Below, one piece after another: positions 1 through 8,027 of a stretch of 52,246 nt of DNA. The translations under genes and the position numbers were made by a program. Location: positions 1 to 52,246 of the forward strand of contig CAZNFQ010000006.1 of NCBI GenBank assembly GCA_964571965.1, read 5' to 3'. Numbering within the stretch: the first letter of the stretch is position 1; each line of letters begins with the position of its first letter. Under the pieces are notes generated by a model, which had not been told where the DNA came from, did not search any database, and saw only the letters and a program-made list of their open reading frames with translations. The stretch comes from Sabulitectum sp964571965 (GTDB taxonomy: Bacteria > Fermentibacterota > Fermentibacteria > Fermentibacterales > JCC-6).

Positions 1-723
1 GTTAAGGCTACTTTCTTCTGGCTGGGCTGCCTGGCCGAGGATAATCCGGGGCTTGTCAGTCAGGTTGCAGCCGCCGGGCACGAAACAGGATGTCACGGAT
101 GGGGGCATGAACCCGTTGAAGATCTCGGACCTGTGTCCTTCAGAAATCAGACAGAAAAGGCACTGGAAGCCCTGTCCTCCATTGTCGGCTCCAGGATTAC
201 CACTTACAGGGCTCCCTTCTTCTCGATTACCCGGCGCTCATTCTGGGCCATGGATATATTGACCGAGCTTGGCATCGTTTACGATTCAAGCATTCTTCCA
301 GCAGGGAGCTGGAGGTACGGTTTTACGGATTTCCCCCGGGGGATCTCCGTGGTGGAGACGCCATTCGGGGACATTACCGAGGTTCCAGTTTCAACATGCC
401 CCGCTGGTCCGGTCAGATTTGCCACCGGGGGAGGCTGGTTCAGATTTCTTCCCTGCCGGCTTACGGACAGGTGTTTCAAGCGGTTGCAGGAAAACGGACA
501 GCCCGGTGTGTTCTACTTCCATCCCTGGGAAATGGATACCGATCCACCGGTAAGATCCTTCGAACCCAGGGCATGGATATGTCACTACTTCCACAGGAAG
601 TCCGCGGCGGGTTTGCTCGAGAGTTTTATAAGCACCCACAGCTTCACATCCCTTCAAGGGTATATGGAAGCAGAAAGGAAGTCAGATGGCACTGAAGACG
701 GTTCAGTTCAGATACGGGAATGA
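1..723 (+). CDS. Polysaccharide deacetylase (NodB-like), 5' truncated
   Basis: The reading frame is open from base 1, so the N-terminus and the first metal-binding Asp motif lie outside the window. The visible part begins KATFFWLG, a strand typical of the NodB deacetylase barrel, followed by GHETGCHGWGHE, which supplies the paired metal-binding His residues. TYRAPFFSI and the late FYFHPWEMD segment match the arginine motif and the last catalytic His of the DUF3473-containing deacetylases often found in exopolysaccharide loci. The family removes acetyl groups from N-acetylated sugars in polysaccharide or peptidoglycan. The end overlaps the next gene by 38 bases, suggesting co-transcription. 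The family call is firm; the substrate is unknown. Confidence 0.85.
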   Translation, partial: VKATFFWLGCLAEDNPGLVSQVAAAGHETGCHGWGHEPVEDLGPVSFRNQTEKALEALSSIVGSRITTYRAPFFSITRRSFWAMDILTELGIVYDSSILPAGSWRYGFTDFPRGISVVETPFGDITEVPVSTCPAGPVRFATGGGWFRFLPCRLTDRCFKRLQENGQPGVFYFHPWEMDTDPPVRSFEPRAWICHYFHRKSAAGLLESFISTHSFTSLQGYMEAERKSDGTEDGSVQIRE

Positions 724-1393
724 CAATCTTGGTTATCTGATCCGCGGAAAGAAATCTGCAGTGGCGGTTGACGGCGGGGAAGTGGATGCAATCGTTTCAT
801 ACCTTGAGGAAAATGGACTTTCTCTGGAATATGTAACCAATACCCACTCACACGGAGATCACACCTGCGGGAATGAGGAGCTGCTGAAGAGAACAGGCGC
901 GAAATTCCTGCCTGTCGAGGATCTTCCGGCAATGAAAAACATCGTTCTCGAGGGGAACAAGATACGGGTTATCCACACGCCGGGGCACACCGACGATTCA
1001 GTGTGTCTCAGCCACGGGATTCACCTGCTCACGGGGGATACCCTCTTCAACGGCAAGGTCGGCAGGTGCTTTACCGGAAACGTGGAAGCATTCTTCGATT
1101 CCATCAAGAAACTGCTCTGCCTGTCTGACGGCACCTACATCTATGCAGGTCACGATTACCTGCTGGAATACCTTGAAACCGCTGAAGAAATAGAGCCGGA
1201 GAATGAACTGATCAGGGTATACAGAGAGGGCTACGATCCCGGAGGGTTGCTTACCTCTACCCTCGGCTGGGAAAAGAAGGTTAACCCTTTCATACGCTAT
1301 AATCTGCCCTGTATTGCAGCACTGCTGAACAGCAGGGGGCTTCCCGCAGAAACTGAATTCCAACGATTCTCGTCCATGCTGAAACTAATGTAA
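686..1393 (+). CDS. Metallo-beta-lactamase-fold hydrolase, glyoxalase II-like
   Basis: This 235-residue cytoplasmic protein carries the zinc motif THSHGDH (HxHxDH) near residues 54-60. Downstream come HTPGHTDDS, LLTGDTLF and YAGHDY, the His and Asp ligands of the binuclear site in the usual glyoxalase II order. Members hydrolyse thioesters such as acyl-glutathione analogues, but the family is broad and the thiol used here is unknown. The ATG at 686 follows an AGGAAG ribosome-binding site and lies inside the preceding deacetylase gene. No substrate can be assigned from the sequence. Confidence 0.85.
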   Translation: MALKTVQFRYGNDNLGYLIRGKKSAVAVDGGEVDAIVSYLEENGLSLEYVTNTHSHGDHTCGNEELLKRTGAKFLPVEDLPAMKNIVLEGNKIRVIHTPGHTDDSVCLSHGIHLLTGDTLFNGKVGRCFTGNVEAFFDSIKKLLCLSDGTYIYAGHDYLLEYLETAEEIEPENELIRVYREGYDPGGLLTSTLGWEKKVNPFIRYNLPCIAALLNSRGLPAETEFQRFSSMLKLM

Positions 1394-1402
1394 GGAGTAT
1401 GA

Positions 1403-1993
1403 ATGACTGACAATGTACCAACCAGGGAACAGGCCATGAACCTTCTTCGTGAACACAACAGCAGCCAGTCGCTTATCAACCATGCTCTCTCCGTGGAAGC
1501 TGTCATGCGTCATCTTGCTTCCAAGCACGGCGAAGACCCTGATAAATGGGGGATTATCGGGCTGATTCACGATCTGGACTACGAGCGGTATCCTGATAAA
1601 CACTGCACCATGACCCATATGATCCTGGCCGGTCTTGGCTGGCCGCATGACTACATACATGCCGTAATGTCCCACGCCTGGGGGATATGCACCGATGTGG
1701 AACCCACTCATATTATGGAAAAGTACCTTTACGCCATCGACGAACTTACGGGTCTTGTTACAGCCTGCGTTCTGGTGAGGCCTTCAAAAAGCCTTTCTGA
1801 TCTGAAGGTGAAGTCCGTTAAAAAGAAGTGGAAAACGAAGCACTTCGCCGCAGGGGCAAGCCGGGAGGTGATGGAGAAGGGCGCAGAAATGCTTGGCGTG
1901 GAGATCTCCGAACTTATTCAGGACGTGATTGACGGTATGAGAACCGTTGCAGGAGAAATAGGGCTGGACGGTTCACTGGCAGAAGCTGATTAG
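1403..1993 (+). CDS. HD-domain protein, putative phosphohydrolase
   Basis: This 196-residue protein has the core HD pattern: a His near residue 27 (NHAL), the paired HD at about residues 56-57 (GLIHDLDYERYP) and a later SHAWG segment. Bacterial HD proteins are metal-dependent phosphohydrolases acting on nucleotides or phosphate esters, and this one resembles the small uncharacterised HDIG-like group. The ATG follows AAGGAGT closely. It starts 9 bases after the metallo-beta-lactamase gene and overlaps the convergent DUF202 gene by 4 bases at its end. The substrate is unknown. Confidence 0.75.
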   Translation: MTDNVPTREQAMNLLREHNSSQSLINHALSVEAVMRHLASKHGEDPDKWGIIGLIHDLDYERYPDKHCTMTHMILAGLGWPHDYIHAVMSHAWGICTDVEPTHIMEKYLYAIDELTGLVTACVLVRPSKSLSDLKVKSVKKKWKTKHFAAGASREVMEKGAEMLGVEISELIQDVIDGMRTVAGEIGLDGSLAEAD

Positions 1994-2265
1994 CAGCCCT
2001 CCGAGTTCACCTGCTTCAGTTCCCGGTGGACCTTCCGATATCTTGCATAACCGGTAATCGCCACGGCAATAGCCAGTGGGATGAGCAGCCATCCTAAAAT
2101 TCGCAGTTCCGCTTCAACCCTCAGCAGCTTGATAAGTGTTATTCCGGAGGCAAGGAGCATTATTGCCGTGCGGATATAGGCCAGAAGGGTTCTTTCATTG
2201 GCCATTACCGTTCGTTCCTTTGCCAGCTCATCCTTAAGGTCTTTGCATGTGTGTCCGGTATTCAT
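1990..2265 (-). CDS. DUF202 (YidH-like) small membrane protein
   Basis: This 91-residue protein carries the DUF202 signature ANERTLLAYIRTA near residues 23-35, followed by two hydrophobic segments (about 36-45 and 55-70) and a basic tail. DUF202 proteins are small inner-membrane proteins of unknown function. The chosen ATG at 2265 has a GAGGAG ribosome-binding site; the ATG four bases upstream is in another frame. It lies 9 bases downstream of the metallo-beta-lactamase gene on the same strand, so the two are probably co-transcribed. Confidence 0.75.
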   Translation of the reverse strand: MNTGHTCKDLKDELAKERTVMANERTLLAYIRTAIMLLASGITLIKLLRVEAELRILGWLLIPLAIAVAITGYARYRKVHRELKQVNSEGC

Positions 2266-2274
2266 TCATTCTCC

Positions 2275-3099
2275 TCAGAAGGTGTCCAGGTCTCTTCCGT
2301 AAACCACATCACCTGAATATATGCCGGTTATTTCAGCAAGAAGTTGGCATTCTTCCTCTCCGTGCAGCAGCTGGTGGTAAAGTACAAGGAGTCCGGGTTT
2401 CACCCTTCCTGCTATTTCAGCCAGTTCCTCTGCAGAGGTGTGAACAGCTCTGTGGTATTTTCTCCAGTCTTCGGTCTTTCTCCGGAACCCCGCGGAGGAA
2501 TACACTTCATGGATCAGTATGTCACAGTTTCCATAGTGTTCGTCCATGTCTTTGAAAGGGGCGGTGTCGCCGGAGATAACCACCGTTGTTCCCCTGGATG
2601 TGAATCTGTATCCGTAGGACTCCAGGCCACCGTGATTCACCCTGAAGGCTTCTATGGATGTACCGTTCTCCTCAAGCACCGTTCCCGGGCCGACCTCTTC
2701 CACTATGACCTCAATGCCTGTGGAATTGGCCGGTTCCAGCCCGTAGAGCCTTTCATGAATGTCTATCCTGTAGGCCTCCAATATGTTCTTTACCATACAG
2801 GCAGTACCCCGGGGACCCCATACTCTGAGGGGGGGCTTCCTTTCGAGCACCCAGGGTGTAAGGATCATGTCCGGCAGGCCTGCCGTGTGGTCCGAATGCA
2901 GATGGGTGAGAAACAGATTCTGAAGGTTTTTCGGCTCAAGCTCCCTTGTTCCGTTCTCGAAAGCGGCTGAAGCTCTTCTGACCACCCCTGGTCCACAATC
3001 CACCACATAGGAAATCCCATCTGCGATAATGGCCACAGAAGGTCCTGACCTGTGAGATTCCGCATTGGGGGTTCCTGTGCCGAGAAGTACGGTTTTCAT
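2275..3099 (-). CDS. Metallo-beta-lactamase-fold hydrolase, RNase Z-like
   Basis: From the chosen ATG at 3099 (GAGAGG ribosome-binding site just upstream) the protein begins MKTVLLGTGTPNAE, the usual N-terminus of the RNase Z/arylsulfatase-like branch. The zinc motif LTHLHSDHTAGLPD follows, then a distant His, ISGDTAP with the bridging Asp, and LYHQLLHG. It has 274 residues. Family members include tRNA 3'-endonucleases and hydrolases of small cyclic or sulfated molecules; the tRNA-binding flexible arm of true RNase Z is not obvious, so a small-molecule role is as likely. An in-frame ATG at 3129 exists but adds ten residues outside the fold. DUF202 follows on the same strand. Confidence 0.75.
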   Translation of the reverse strand: MKTVLLGTGTPNAESHRSGPSVAIIADGISYVVDCGPGVVRRASAAFENGTRELEPKNLQNLFLTHLHSDHTAGLPDMILTPWVLERKPPLRVWGPRGTACMVKNILEAYRIDIHERLYGLEPANSTGIEVIVEEVGPGTVLEENGTSIEAFRVNHGGLESYGYRFTSRGTTVVISGDTAPFKDMDEHYGNCDILIHEVYSSAGFRRKTEDWRKYHRAVHTSAEELAEIAGRVKPGLLVLYHQLLHGEEECQLLAEITGIYSGDVVYGRDLDTF

Positions 3100-3469
3100 G
3101 TTCCTCTCATTCACCAATGGCTTCAGCATTAAGAGTTTTCCGTGAAGCTCTATTTATAATGACTGCCGCAAAGATGTCGGATGCCCTTACATAAGTCGGC
3201 TGTTTCAATGCCGTAGGCTTGTCCGCCTGTTTTCTCCAGGAGGATACCGCCCTGTGTGATCGACGTTTCTCCCGGGGAGAAACTGCTTCCATTGAGCTGA
3301 CTGGCTTGCTGTTCCTCCATGTCCGTTTCAGATTATAATTCAGGTCTTCAGCTTTGCGGAATGCATATACGTAACCGCGGGAATCCAGTGGTATGGTTAA
3401 AGAGCGTTTTATTCTTTACACAGGCAACCCTGGTACCGCCTTCCAGAGCTGATGGACGGGAGAGAAAAA
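3100..3469. other. Intergenic stretch without a supported gene
   Basis: About 370 bases separate the divergent RNase Z-like and DUF554 genes. Short open frames exist on both strands, but none has a recognisable family or a good ribosome-binding site. A TATAAT box lies at 3334-3339 on the plus strand without a convincing -35 partner; it could serve the DUF554 gene. I see no RNA gene, repeat or strong terminator. Confidence 0.5.
3153..3180 (-). promoter_or_regulatory. Candidate sigma-70 promoter for the RNase Z-like gene
   Basis: On the minus strand, CCGACA (3180-3175) is followed after 16 bases by TATAAA (3158-3153). It would give a leader of about 45 bases before the ATG at 3099. The match is moderate and rests on pattern alone. 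Confidence 0.35.
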
Positions 3470-4168
3470 GTGACTGGTACACTTGTCAACACGGCCACAG
3501 TTCTTGCAGGGGGGACCCTGGGCAGCTTTCTGGGTGCCGGTCTTCCTTTGAAGATGAAGGAAACGGTGATCACCGGCATGAGCCTTGTGGTGATTGTGCT
3601 GGGGGTACAGATGGCCCTTGGAACAGGGAACATTCTCATTGTTCTCGGAAGCATATCCCTGGGCGGCATTACAGGAGAGATACTGGGTATTCAGAGAAGA
3701 CTGGACGACCTTGGCAACTTCCTTGAAAGGAAAGCTTCCGCTTCTACATTCCTCTCGAAGGGCAGATTCAGTCAGGGTTTCGTTACCGCATCCCTGGTTT
3801 TCTGCATTGGACCAATGACCGTTCTCGGTTCGATTCAGGACGGGTTGACAGGTGACAGCTCGCTTCTTCTGGTAAAAAGCATGCTGGACGGTTTTGCTGC
3901 CCTTGCCTTTGCCAGTGTTTTTGGAATGGGGGTTACCGCATCAGCTCTGGTGGTGCTTCTCGTACAGGGATCACTAACCATGGGAGCGTCATTCTTCAGC
4001 GGATTCCTTACCGGTCCCATGATAGCAGAGATGTCCGCATCCGGCGGGGTAATAATGCTTGGTATATCGGTTCACATGCTGGAACTGAAGAGCATAAGAC
4101 TTGCAAACTATCTGCCGGCACTTGTTTTTGCCCCGCTTATCGTTTGGATAATGGGCTTGTTCGCTTAG
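3470..4168 (+). CDS. DUF554 family membrane protein
   Basis: The protein begins MTGTLVNTATVLAGGTLGS, the typical start of DUF554, and has about six hydrophobic segments along 232 residues, with a conserved FCIGPMTVLGS motif in the middle. These are inner-membrane proteins of unknown function, suspected to be transporters. I chose GTG at 3470 because GGGAGAG lies at the right distance and it gives the family N-terminus; an ATG 18 bases upstream would place that site inside the coding region. The gene stands alone between divergent and spaced neighbours. Confidence 0.8.
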   Translation: MTGTLVNTATVLAGGTLGSFLGAGLPLKMKETVITGMSLVVIVLGVQMALGTGNILIVLGSISLGGITGEILGIQRRLDDLGNFLERKASASTFLSKGRFSQGFVTASLVFCIGPMTVLGSIQDGLTGDSSLLLVKSMLDGFAALAFASVFGMGVTASALVVLLVQGSLTMGASFFSGFLTGPMIAEMSASGGVIMLGISVHMLELKSIRLANYLPALVFAPLIVWIMGLFA

Positions 4169-4217
4169 CAGGTTGCGCAGACAGCCCTGCCGGCGGTATT
4201 TATTCATATGTGGTTAA

Positions 4218-5000
4218 TTGCGAAAGAAGTTTGAATTGAACAAAGCTGCGTTTTTTATTCTTCTGGTTGTTGTAGGTGCAGGATTGGGATTCCTTTCAGG
4301 AACCCTGACCGCTCCCATGGTTTTCAACACGCCGGTATTCCTTTCTTCCATGGGCTCTTCTGCCGCCCCGGTGTCTGTGCCTGACGTAACAGGTTTCACC
4401 AGGGCAGAGGCCCAGAGCGCAATCGAGGGGGGAAACCTGGTGCTTGCGGGTCAGTGGAGCGAGTACGGTGATTTCGAAACCATGGGTCTCGTTGTAAGGC
4501 AGGATCCTCCAGCTGGAAGCCAGGTGCCGCAGGGAGCCCCTGTGAACATCTTCTGGAACGTAGGCCCTCTTTTCAGGTCTTTTCACCCTGATTCTCTCAT
4601 AGGTCTTTCTGCAAGCCAGGCCGAAGAAAGAATTGCGGACTGGCAGCTCTATTCCGCAGGGAGAACAAGAATTCCCCATCCTACGGTTCCTGAGGGGCAT
4701 GTTATTGCCGTTGCTCCCAGATTCACCGACAGCATTTCCGTAACAAGACCGGTAAGGCTTCTGGTTTCCAGCGGCTGGACAGGTATGCCCGTTCTGGTGG
4801 GAATGGAAGTTGAGGAAGCGGAAAGCCTTGCGGTGAACAGGGATCTTATCTTCGTGGTAACAGAGGAAAGAGTTGTAACTGATGTGCTGAAAGAGGGAAC
4901 AGTCCTCGAGCAGACCCCGCCTTCCGGTTCCCAGTGCAGTCGCGGCGATACTGTTTTTGTGGTTACCGGATCCATGGGTGGAGGCTGGGGACAATGGTGA
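4218..5000 (+). CDS. Membrane-anchored PASTA-domain protein without kinase
   Basis: One N-terminal membrane helix (about residues 10-30) is followed by three PASTA repeats: roughly 53-118, 119-187 and 190-252, with the recurrent pattern of VPDVTGFTRAEA, a central hydrophobic strand and QDPPAGSQVP. PASTA domains bind peptidoglycan fragments in Ser/Thr kinases and class B penicillin-binding proteins. Here no kinase or transpeptidase domain is attached. The start is uncertain: TTG at 4218 directly follows an in-frame stop and has no clear ribosome-binding site, and TTG at 4236 is an alternative. It overlaps rpe by 7 bases. A periplasmic cell-wall sensor or adaptor is the likely role. Confidence 0.8.
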   Translation: MRKKFELNKAAFFILLVVVGAGLGFLSGTLTAPMVFNTPVFLSSMGSSAAPVSVPDVTGFTRAEAQSAIEGGNLVLAGQWSEYGDFETMGLVVRQDPPAGSQVPQGAPVNIFWNVGPLFRSFHPDSLIGLSASQAEERIADWQLYSAGRTRIPHPTVPEGHVIAVAPRFTDSISVTRPVRLLVSSGWTGMPVLVGMEVEEAESLAVNRDLIFVVTEERVVTDVLKEGTVLEQTPPSGSQCSRGDTVFVVTGSMGGGWGQW

Positions 5001-5653
5001 CAAGGATAGCCCCTTCAATTCTTGGATGTGACCATGGGAAACTTGCAGAGGCTTCAGTCAGTCTTCAGGGTTATGGAGCAGATCTGATTCACCTTGACGT
5101 GATGGACGGAGTGTTCGTGCCGGTACTCACCTTCGGTGCGGGAGCAGCCTCGTCGATCTGCGATTCGGTTTCAATACCGGTTGACGCGCATCTCATGGTG
5201 GATCGTCCCGGAAATCTTATCGAAGCTTTCGCAGACGCGGGGTGCCGGTATATAACGATTCATCCTGAATCCTCCGAAAAGCACATTCACCGTGTTCTGG
5301 GCAAGATACGCAGCCTGGGCTGCAAACCGGGAATTGCCCTGAACCCGGCCACCTCGCCGGATGTGGTAAGGTGGACCGCTGAACTTGTGGATCTTGTACT
5401 TGTGATGACGGTCAACCCGGGGTATGGAGGTCAGAAGCACATAACCGCCATGCACCGGAAAATACGAACCGTGAGAGATATTCTCCACGATGCCGGCAGA
5501 TCCGATGCTTCTGTTGCTGTGGATGGAGGTGTGACGGGTTCCAATGCAGGTGATCTGGTAAGAGCCGGTGCCGACATTCTTGTGAGCGGTTCCTACATTA
5601 CCTCCTCTGACGATCCGGCCTCAGCCATTAATTCTCTCAGAGTTATGCCATGA
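4994..5653 (+). CDS. rpe: Ribulose-phosphate 3-epimerase
   Basis: This enzyme interconverts ribulose 5-phosphate and xylulose 5-phosphate in the pentose phosphate pathway. The 219-residue TIM barrel shows RIAPSILGCD at the N-terminus, HLDVMDGVFVP with metal-binding His and the catalytic Asp, DAHLMV, MTVNPGYGGQ and VDGGV with the second catalytic Asp, then a phosphate-binding VSGSYI end. The ATG at 4994 gives the standard length and overlaps the PASTA gene end. The Asn usually found after FVP is Val here. The PASTA-rpe adjacency recalls the prkC-rsgA-rpe order of Firmicutes. Confidence 0.93.
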   Translation: MVTRIAPSILGCDHGKLAEASVSLQGYGADLIHLDVMDGVFVPVLTFGAGAASSICDSVSIPVDAHLMVDRPGNLIEAFADAGCRYITIHPESSEKHIHRVLGKIRSLGCKPGIALNPATSPDVVRWTAELVDLVLVMTVNPGYGGQKHITAMHRKIRTVRDILHDAGRSDASVAVDGGVTGSNAGDLVRAGADILVSGSYITSSDDPASAINSLRVMP

Positions 5654-5964
5654 GAACTGTGGTGTTTCTGACTCTTGTTTGCCTGCTTCTTTCATGCGGT
5701 GCGGAAACATCCAGCTCTATTGAGATAGAAATGATCAGGGATAGGCTCAACAGAAACGCATGCCGGATAGCAAGGGAAGATCTCATTTTCCAGATAAATG
5801 ACCTGGAATTCATAAATGACACTTCATTTACGGTGATTCCCTTCGATATGCTTGCCGAATCCCTTACTGTCTGTCCGGTTACCGGGGAGCAGTTTCAGAT
5901 GCTCGTGGATAACGATGACAAAAAGATAGTCTGCCCCTCCGGACATGGTCACACAGATTTCTGA
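5650..5964 (+). CDS. Small predicted lipoprotein
   Basis: The 104-residue protein starts with a short signal ending in LLLSC, a good lipobox with Cys near residue 16. The mature part contains an alpha-helical stretch (EMIRDRLNRNACRIAREDL) and a C-terminal pair of Cys motifs, CPVTGEQF and VCPSGHGH. The CP-x-TG then CP-x-G pattern resembles the end of some type II pseudopilin-like proteins, but no prepilin cleavage site is seen. The ATG overlaps the rpe stop (ATGA). Function unknown; it probably sits in a membrane facing the periplasm. Confidence 0.65.
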   Translation: MRTVVFLTLVCLLLSCGAETSSSIEIEMIRDRLNRNACRIAREDLIFQINDLEFINDTSFTVIPFDMLAESLTVCPVTGEQFQMLVDNDDKKIVCPSGHGHTDF

Positions 5965-5971
5965 ACCACGT

Positions 5972-5999
5972 TTGACGTGACTCCAGATTCAATTATAAT
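5972..5999 (+). promoter_or_regulatory. Probable sigma-70 promoter of the ffh operon
   Basis: TTGACG (5972-5977) and TATAAT (5994-5999) are separated by 16 bases, upstream of the GTG start of ffh. The leader of about 75 bases contains a small CAGGG/CCCTG hairpin (6011-6031) of unknown meaning and a second TTGACA at 6003 without a good -10. Confidence 0.6.
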
Positions 6000-6079
6000 T
6001 GCTTGACACTCAGGGGGTTTTCTTTACCCTGCTGAAGTAGTGTAATTGGAGCTAACAACATTTTATTGGGGTATTATTC

Positions 6080-7393
6080 GTGTTTGACAAGCTTTCACAA
6101 CGACTTGGTGATACTTTCAAGAACCTGTCAGGCAGGGGTGTTCTTACGGAAAAGAACATTTCCGATGCCATGCGGGAGGTAAGAAGGGCTCTTCTTGAAG
6201 CTGATGTGAATTTCAAGGTTGCCAAGCAGTTCGTCAGTGATGTTACCGAAAAGGCAAACGGCGAAAAGGTTCTGAGAAGCCTTACCCCCGGCCAGCAGGT
6301 CATTAAGATAGTAAACGACCAGCTTGTCGATCTTCTCGGCAGTACAACGGAAAAACTGAACCTTCCGGGTAAACCCCCGCATGTTATACTTCTGCTTGGA
6401 CTTCAGGGTTCAGGCAAGACCACCACTGCAGCAAGGCTGGCATGGCTGCTTCAGAAGAAGCAGAACAGACGGTGCATGGTGGTGGCCGCAGACCTTCAGA
6501 GACCGGCGGCCATAGATCAGCTCGAGGTAATGGCCGAGAAAGCCGGAGCGGCTTTCTTCTGCAACAGGGACGCCAAGGACCCTGCCGGGGTGGTGGAAGA
6601 GGCTCTTCACCAGGCAGCCCTTCAGTACCACGATGTTGTGATAGTGGACACAGCCGGAAGACTTCATATCGACTCCGAGCTAATGGACGAGCTGAAAAGG
6701 GTGAAGGAAGTTTCAAATCCCGATGAGTCGCTGCTGGTTCTCGACGGGCTTTCAGGGCAGGACGCCGTTAACGTTGCCGTGGAGTTCAACCGGCAGATCG
6801 GGTTCACAGGCTCCGTTCTCACGAAGATGGACGGCGATTCCCGGGGAGGCGCCGCCCTTTCATTCAGGTCCGTTACCGGTAAACCCATCAAGTTCATCGG
6901 TGTTGGCGAGAGTGTCAGCGGTCTCGAGGAATTCGATCCTGCAAGGCTTGCAGGACGCATTCTGGGAATGGGTGATATCGTAGGTCTTGCTGAAAAAGCC
7001 CAGGAAATGTACGATGAGCAGGAGGCGGTGAAGCTTCAGAAAAAGCTGAAGACCAACTCATTCAACCTTGAGGATTTCAGGAAAGAACTGACGAAAATAA
7101 AGAAAATGGGTTCCCTCAGTGAATTGATGGCCATGCTTCCCAAGGGTATGCGTCCTACGGGCATGGACCTCGACCAGTCCCAGTTCACAAGGATGGAAGC
7201 ACTCATAAATTCCATGACCGCCAGGGAAAGGCAGAAGCCTGAGATAATAAACGGAAGCAGAAGACAGAGAATAGCAAGGGGCAGCGGCACCACAGTTCAG
7301 GATGTGAACCGTCTCTTGAAGGAATACAGAACCATGAAAAAGATGATGAAACAGATGCGCAACAGTCGCGGAATGGCTGGAATGTTCAGATGA
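6080..7393 (+). CDS. ffh: Signal recognition particle protein Ffh
   Basis: Ffh binds 4.5S RNA and signal sequences of nascent membrane proteins and delivers them to FtsY. The 437-residue protein has the N domain (residues 1-90), the GTPase G domain with P-loop GLQGSGKT at about 107-114, DTAGR, TKMDGDSRGG and GVGE, and the methionine-rich M domain with the RNA-binding SRRQRIARGSGT segment near residues 393-405. GTG at 6080 gives the standard VFDKLSQRL N-terminus. It opens the ffh-rpsP-khpA-rimM-trmD-rplS operon order common in bacteria. Confidence 0.97.
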   Translation: MFDKLSQRLGDTFKNLSGRGVLTEKNISDAMREVRRALLEADVNFKVAKQFVSDVTEKANGEKVLRSLTPGQQVIKIVNDQLVDLLGSTTEKLNLPGKPPHVILLLGLQGSGKTTTAARLAWLLQKKQNRRCMVVAADLQRPAAIDQLEVMAEKAGAAFFCNRDAKDPAGVVEEALHQAALQYHDVVIVDTAGRLHIDSELMDELKRVKEVSNPDESLLVLDGLSGQDAVNVAVEFNRQIGFTGSVLTKMDGDSRGGAALSFRSVTGKPIKFIGVGESVSGLEEFDPARLAGRILGMGDIVGLAEKAQEMYDEQEAVKLQKKLKTNSFNLEDFRKELTKIKKMGSLSELMAMLPKGMRPTGMDLDQSQFTRMEALINSMTARERQKPEIINGSRRQRIARGSGTTVQDVNRLLKEYRTMKKMMKQMRNSRGMAGMFR

Positions 7394-7427
7394 TCCGCAG
7401 AGCTGCGCCGGGAACAGGAGGTAACGA

Positions 7428-7748
7428 TTGGTCAAGATAAGGCTTAGAAGGATGGGAAGTGCAAAAACTCCCTTCTACAGAATAGTTGCTGCCGATGCCA
7501 GGAAGGCAAGAGGCGGCAGTTTCATCGAGATACTGGGATACTATGATCCACTGCGTAAACCCCTTGAACTCAAGGTCGACGAGGAAAAGGTGTTCAAGTG
7601 GCTCGGTCACGGAGCACAGCTCACAGACACCATGAAGAGCCTTCTCCGCAAAAGCGGTACCATGGCCAAATGGAACAGGATACTTCATGGAGAAGAGGGC
7701 GTTGAACCTGAAACCGTGTTTATCAAGGGCGAGAGCAGGAACAGCTGA
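7428..7748 (+). CDS. rpsP: 30S ribosomal protein S16
   Basis: The N-terminus VKIRLRRMGSAKTPFYRIV and the GYYDPL motif are diagnostic for bS16. It binds 16S rRNA and is needed for assembly of the small subunit. The protein has 106 residues; the last 20 or so form a polar tail beyond the core, which is common. The start is TTG at 7428, supported by GGAGGT a few bases upstream and by the exact family N-terminus. It lies 34 bases after ffh. Confidence 0.97.
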   Translation: MVKIRLRRMGSAKTPFYRIVAADARKARGGSFIEILGYYDPLRKPLELKVDEEKVFKWLGHGAQLTDTMKSLLRKSGTMAKWNRILHGEEGVEPETVFIKGESRNS

Positions 7749-7790
7749 TACTGGGATGTATGACCCAAAACCACACAACCGGAGGACAAG

Positions 7791-8021
7791 ATGAAAGAAC
7801 TCGTTGAACACATGGCCCGCACCCTGGTCGAACACCCCGACGAGGTATCCGTCGAAGAGACGACAAGGGAAGACATGACTGTCTACGAGCTCAGGGTCGA
7901 GGAAGCGGATCTCGGCCGCGTTATCGGTAAGGAAGGCAGGATTGCCAAGGCAATGAGGATGATAATCCGTTCAGCCGCGGCGAGAAAAGGAGAAAAGGCC
8001 ACTATAGAGATAGTGGACTAA
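7791..8021 (+). CDS. khpA: KH-domain RNA-binding protein KhpA
   Basis: This 76-residue protein is a single KH domain with the RNA-binding loop VIGKEGR (GxxG) near residues 43-49 and the usual N-terminal MKELVEHMARTLVEHPDEV. In Gram-positives KhpA pairs with KhpB and influences cell elongation and RNA metabolism. The ATG follows GGAGGACAAG. Its place between rpsP and rimM matches the conserved gene order and supports the call. Confidence 0.93.
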   Translation: MKELVEHMARTLVEHPDEVSVEETTREDMTVYELRVEEADLGRVIGKEGRIAKAMRMIIRSAAARKGEKATIEIVD

Positions 8022-8027
8022 AATCGA

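Noticed and set aside
3107..3292. Short minus-strand open frame of 61 codons in the intergenic gap
   Set aside because: No ribosome-binding site, no recognisable family and basic low-complexity composition.
4296..5018. Minus-strand open frame of 240 codons across the PASTA gene
   Set aside because: It is antisense to the three PASTA repeats and has no domain of its own.
6003..6043. TTGACA at 6003 as the main ffh promoter
   Set aside because: No -10 box lies at 15-19 bases; the upstream TTGACG-16-TATAAT pair is better.
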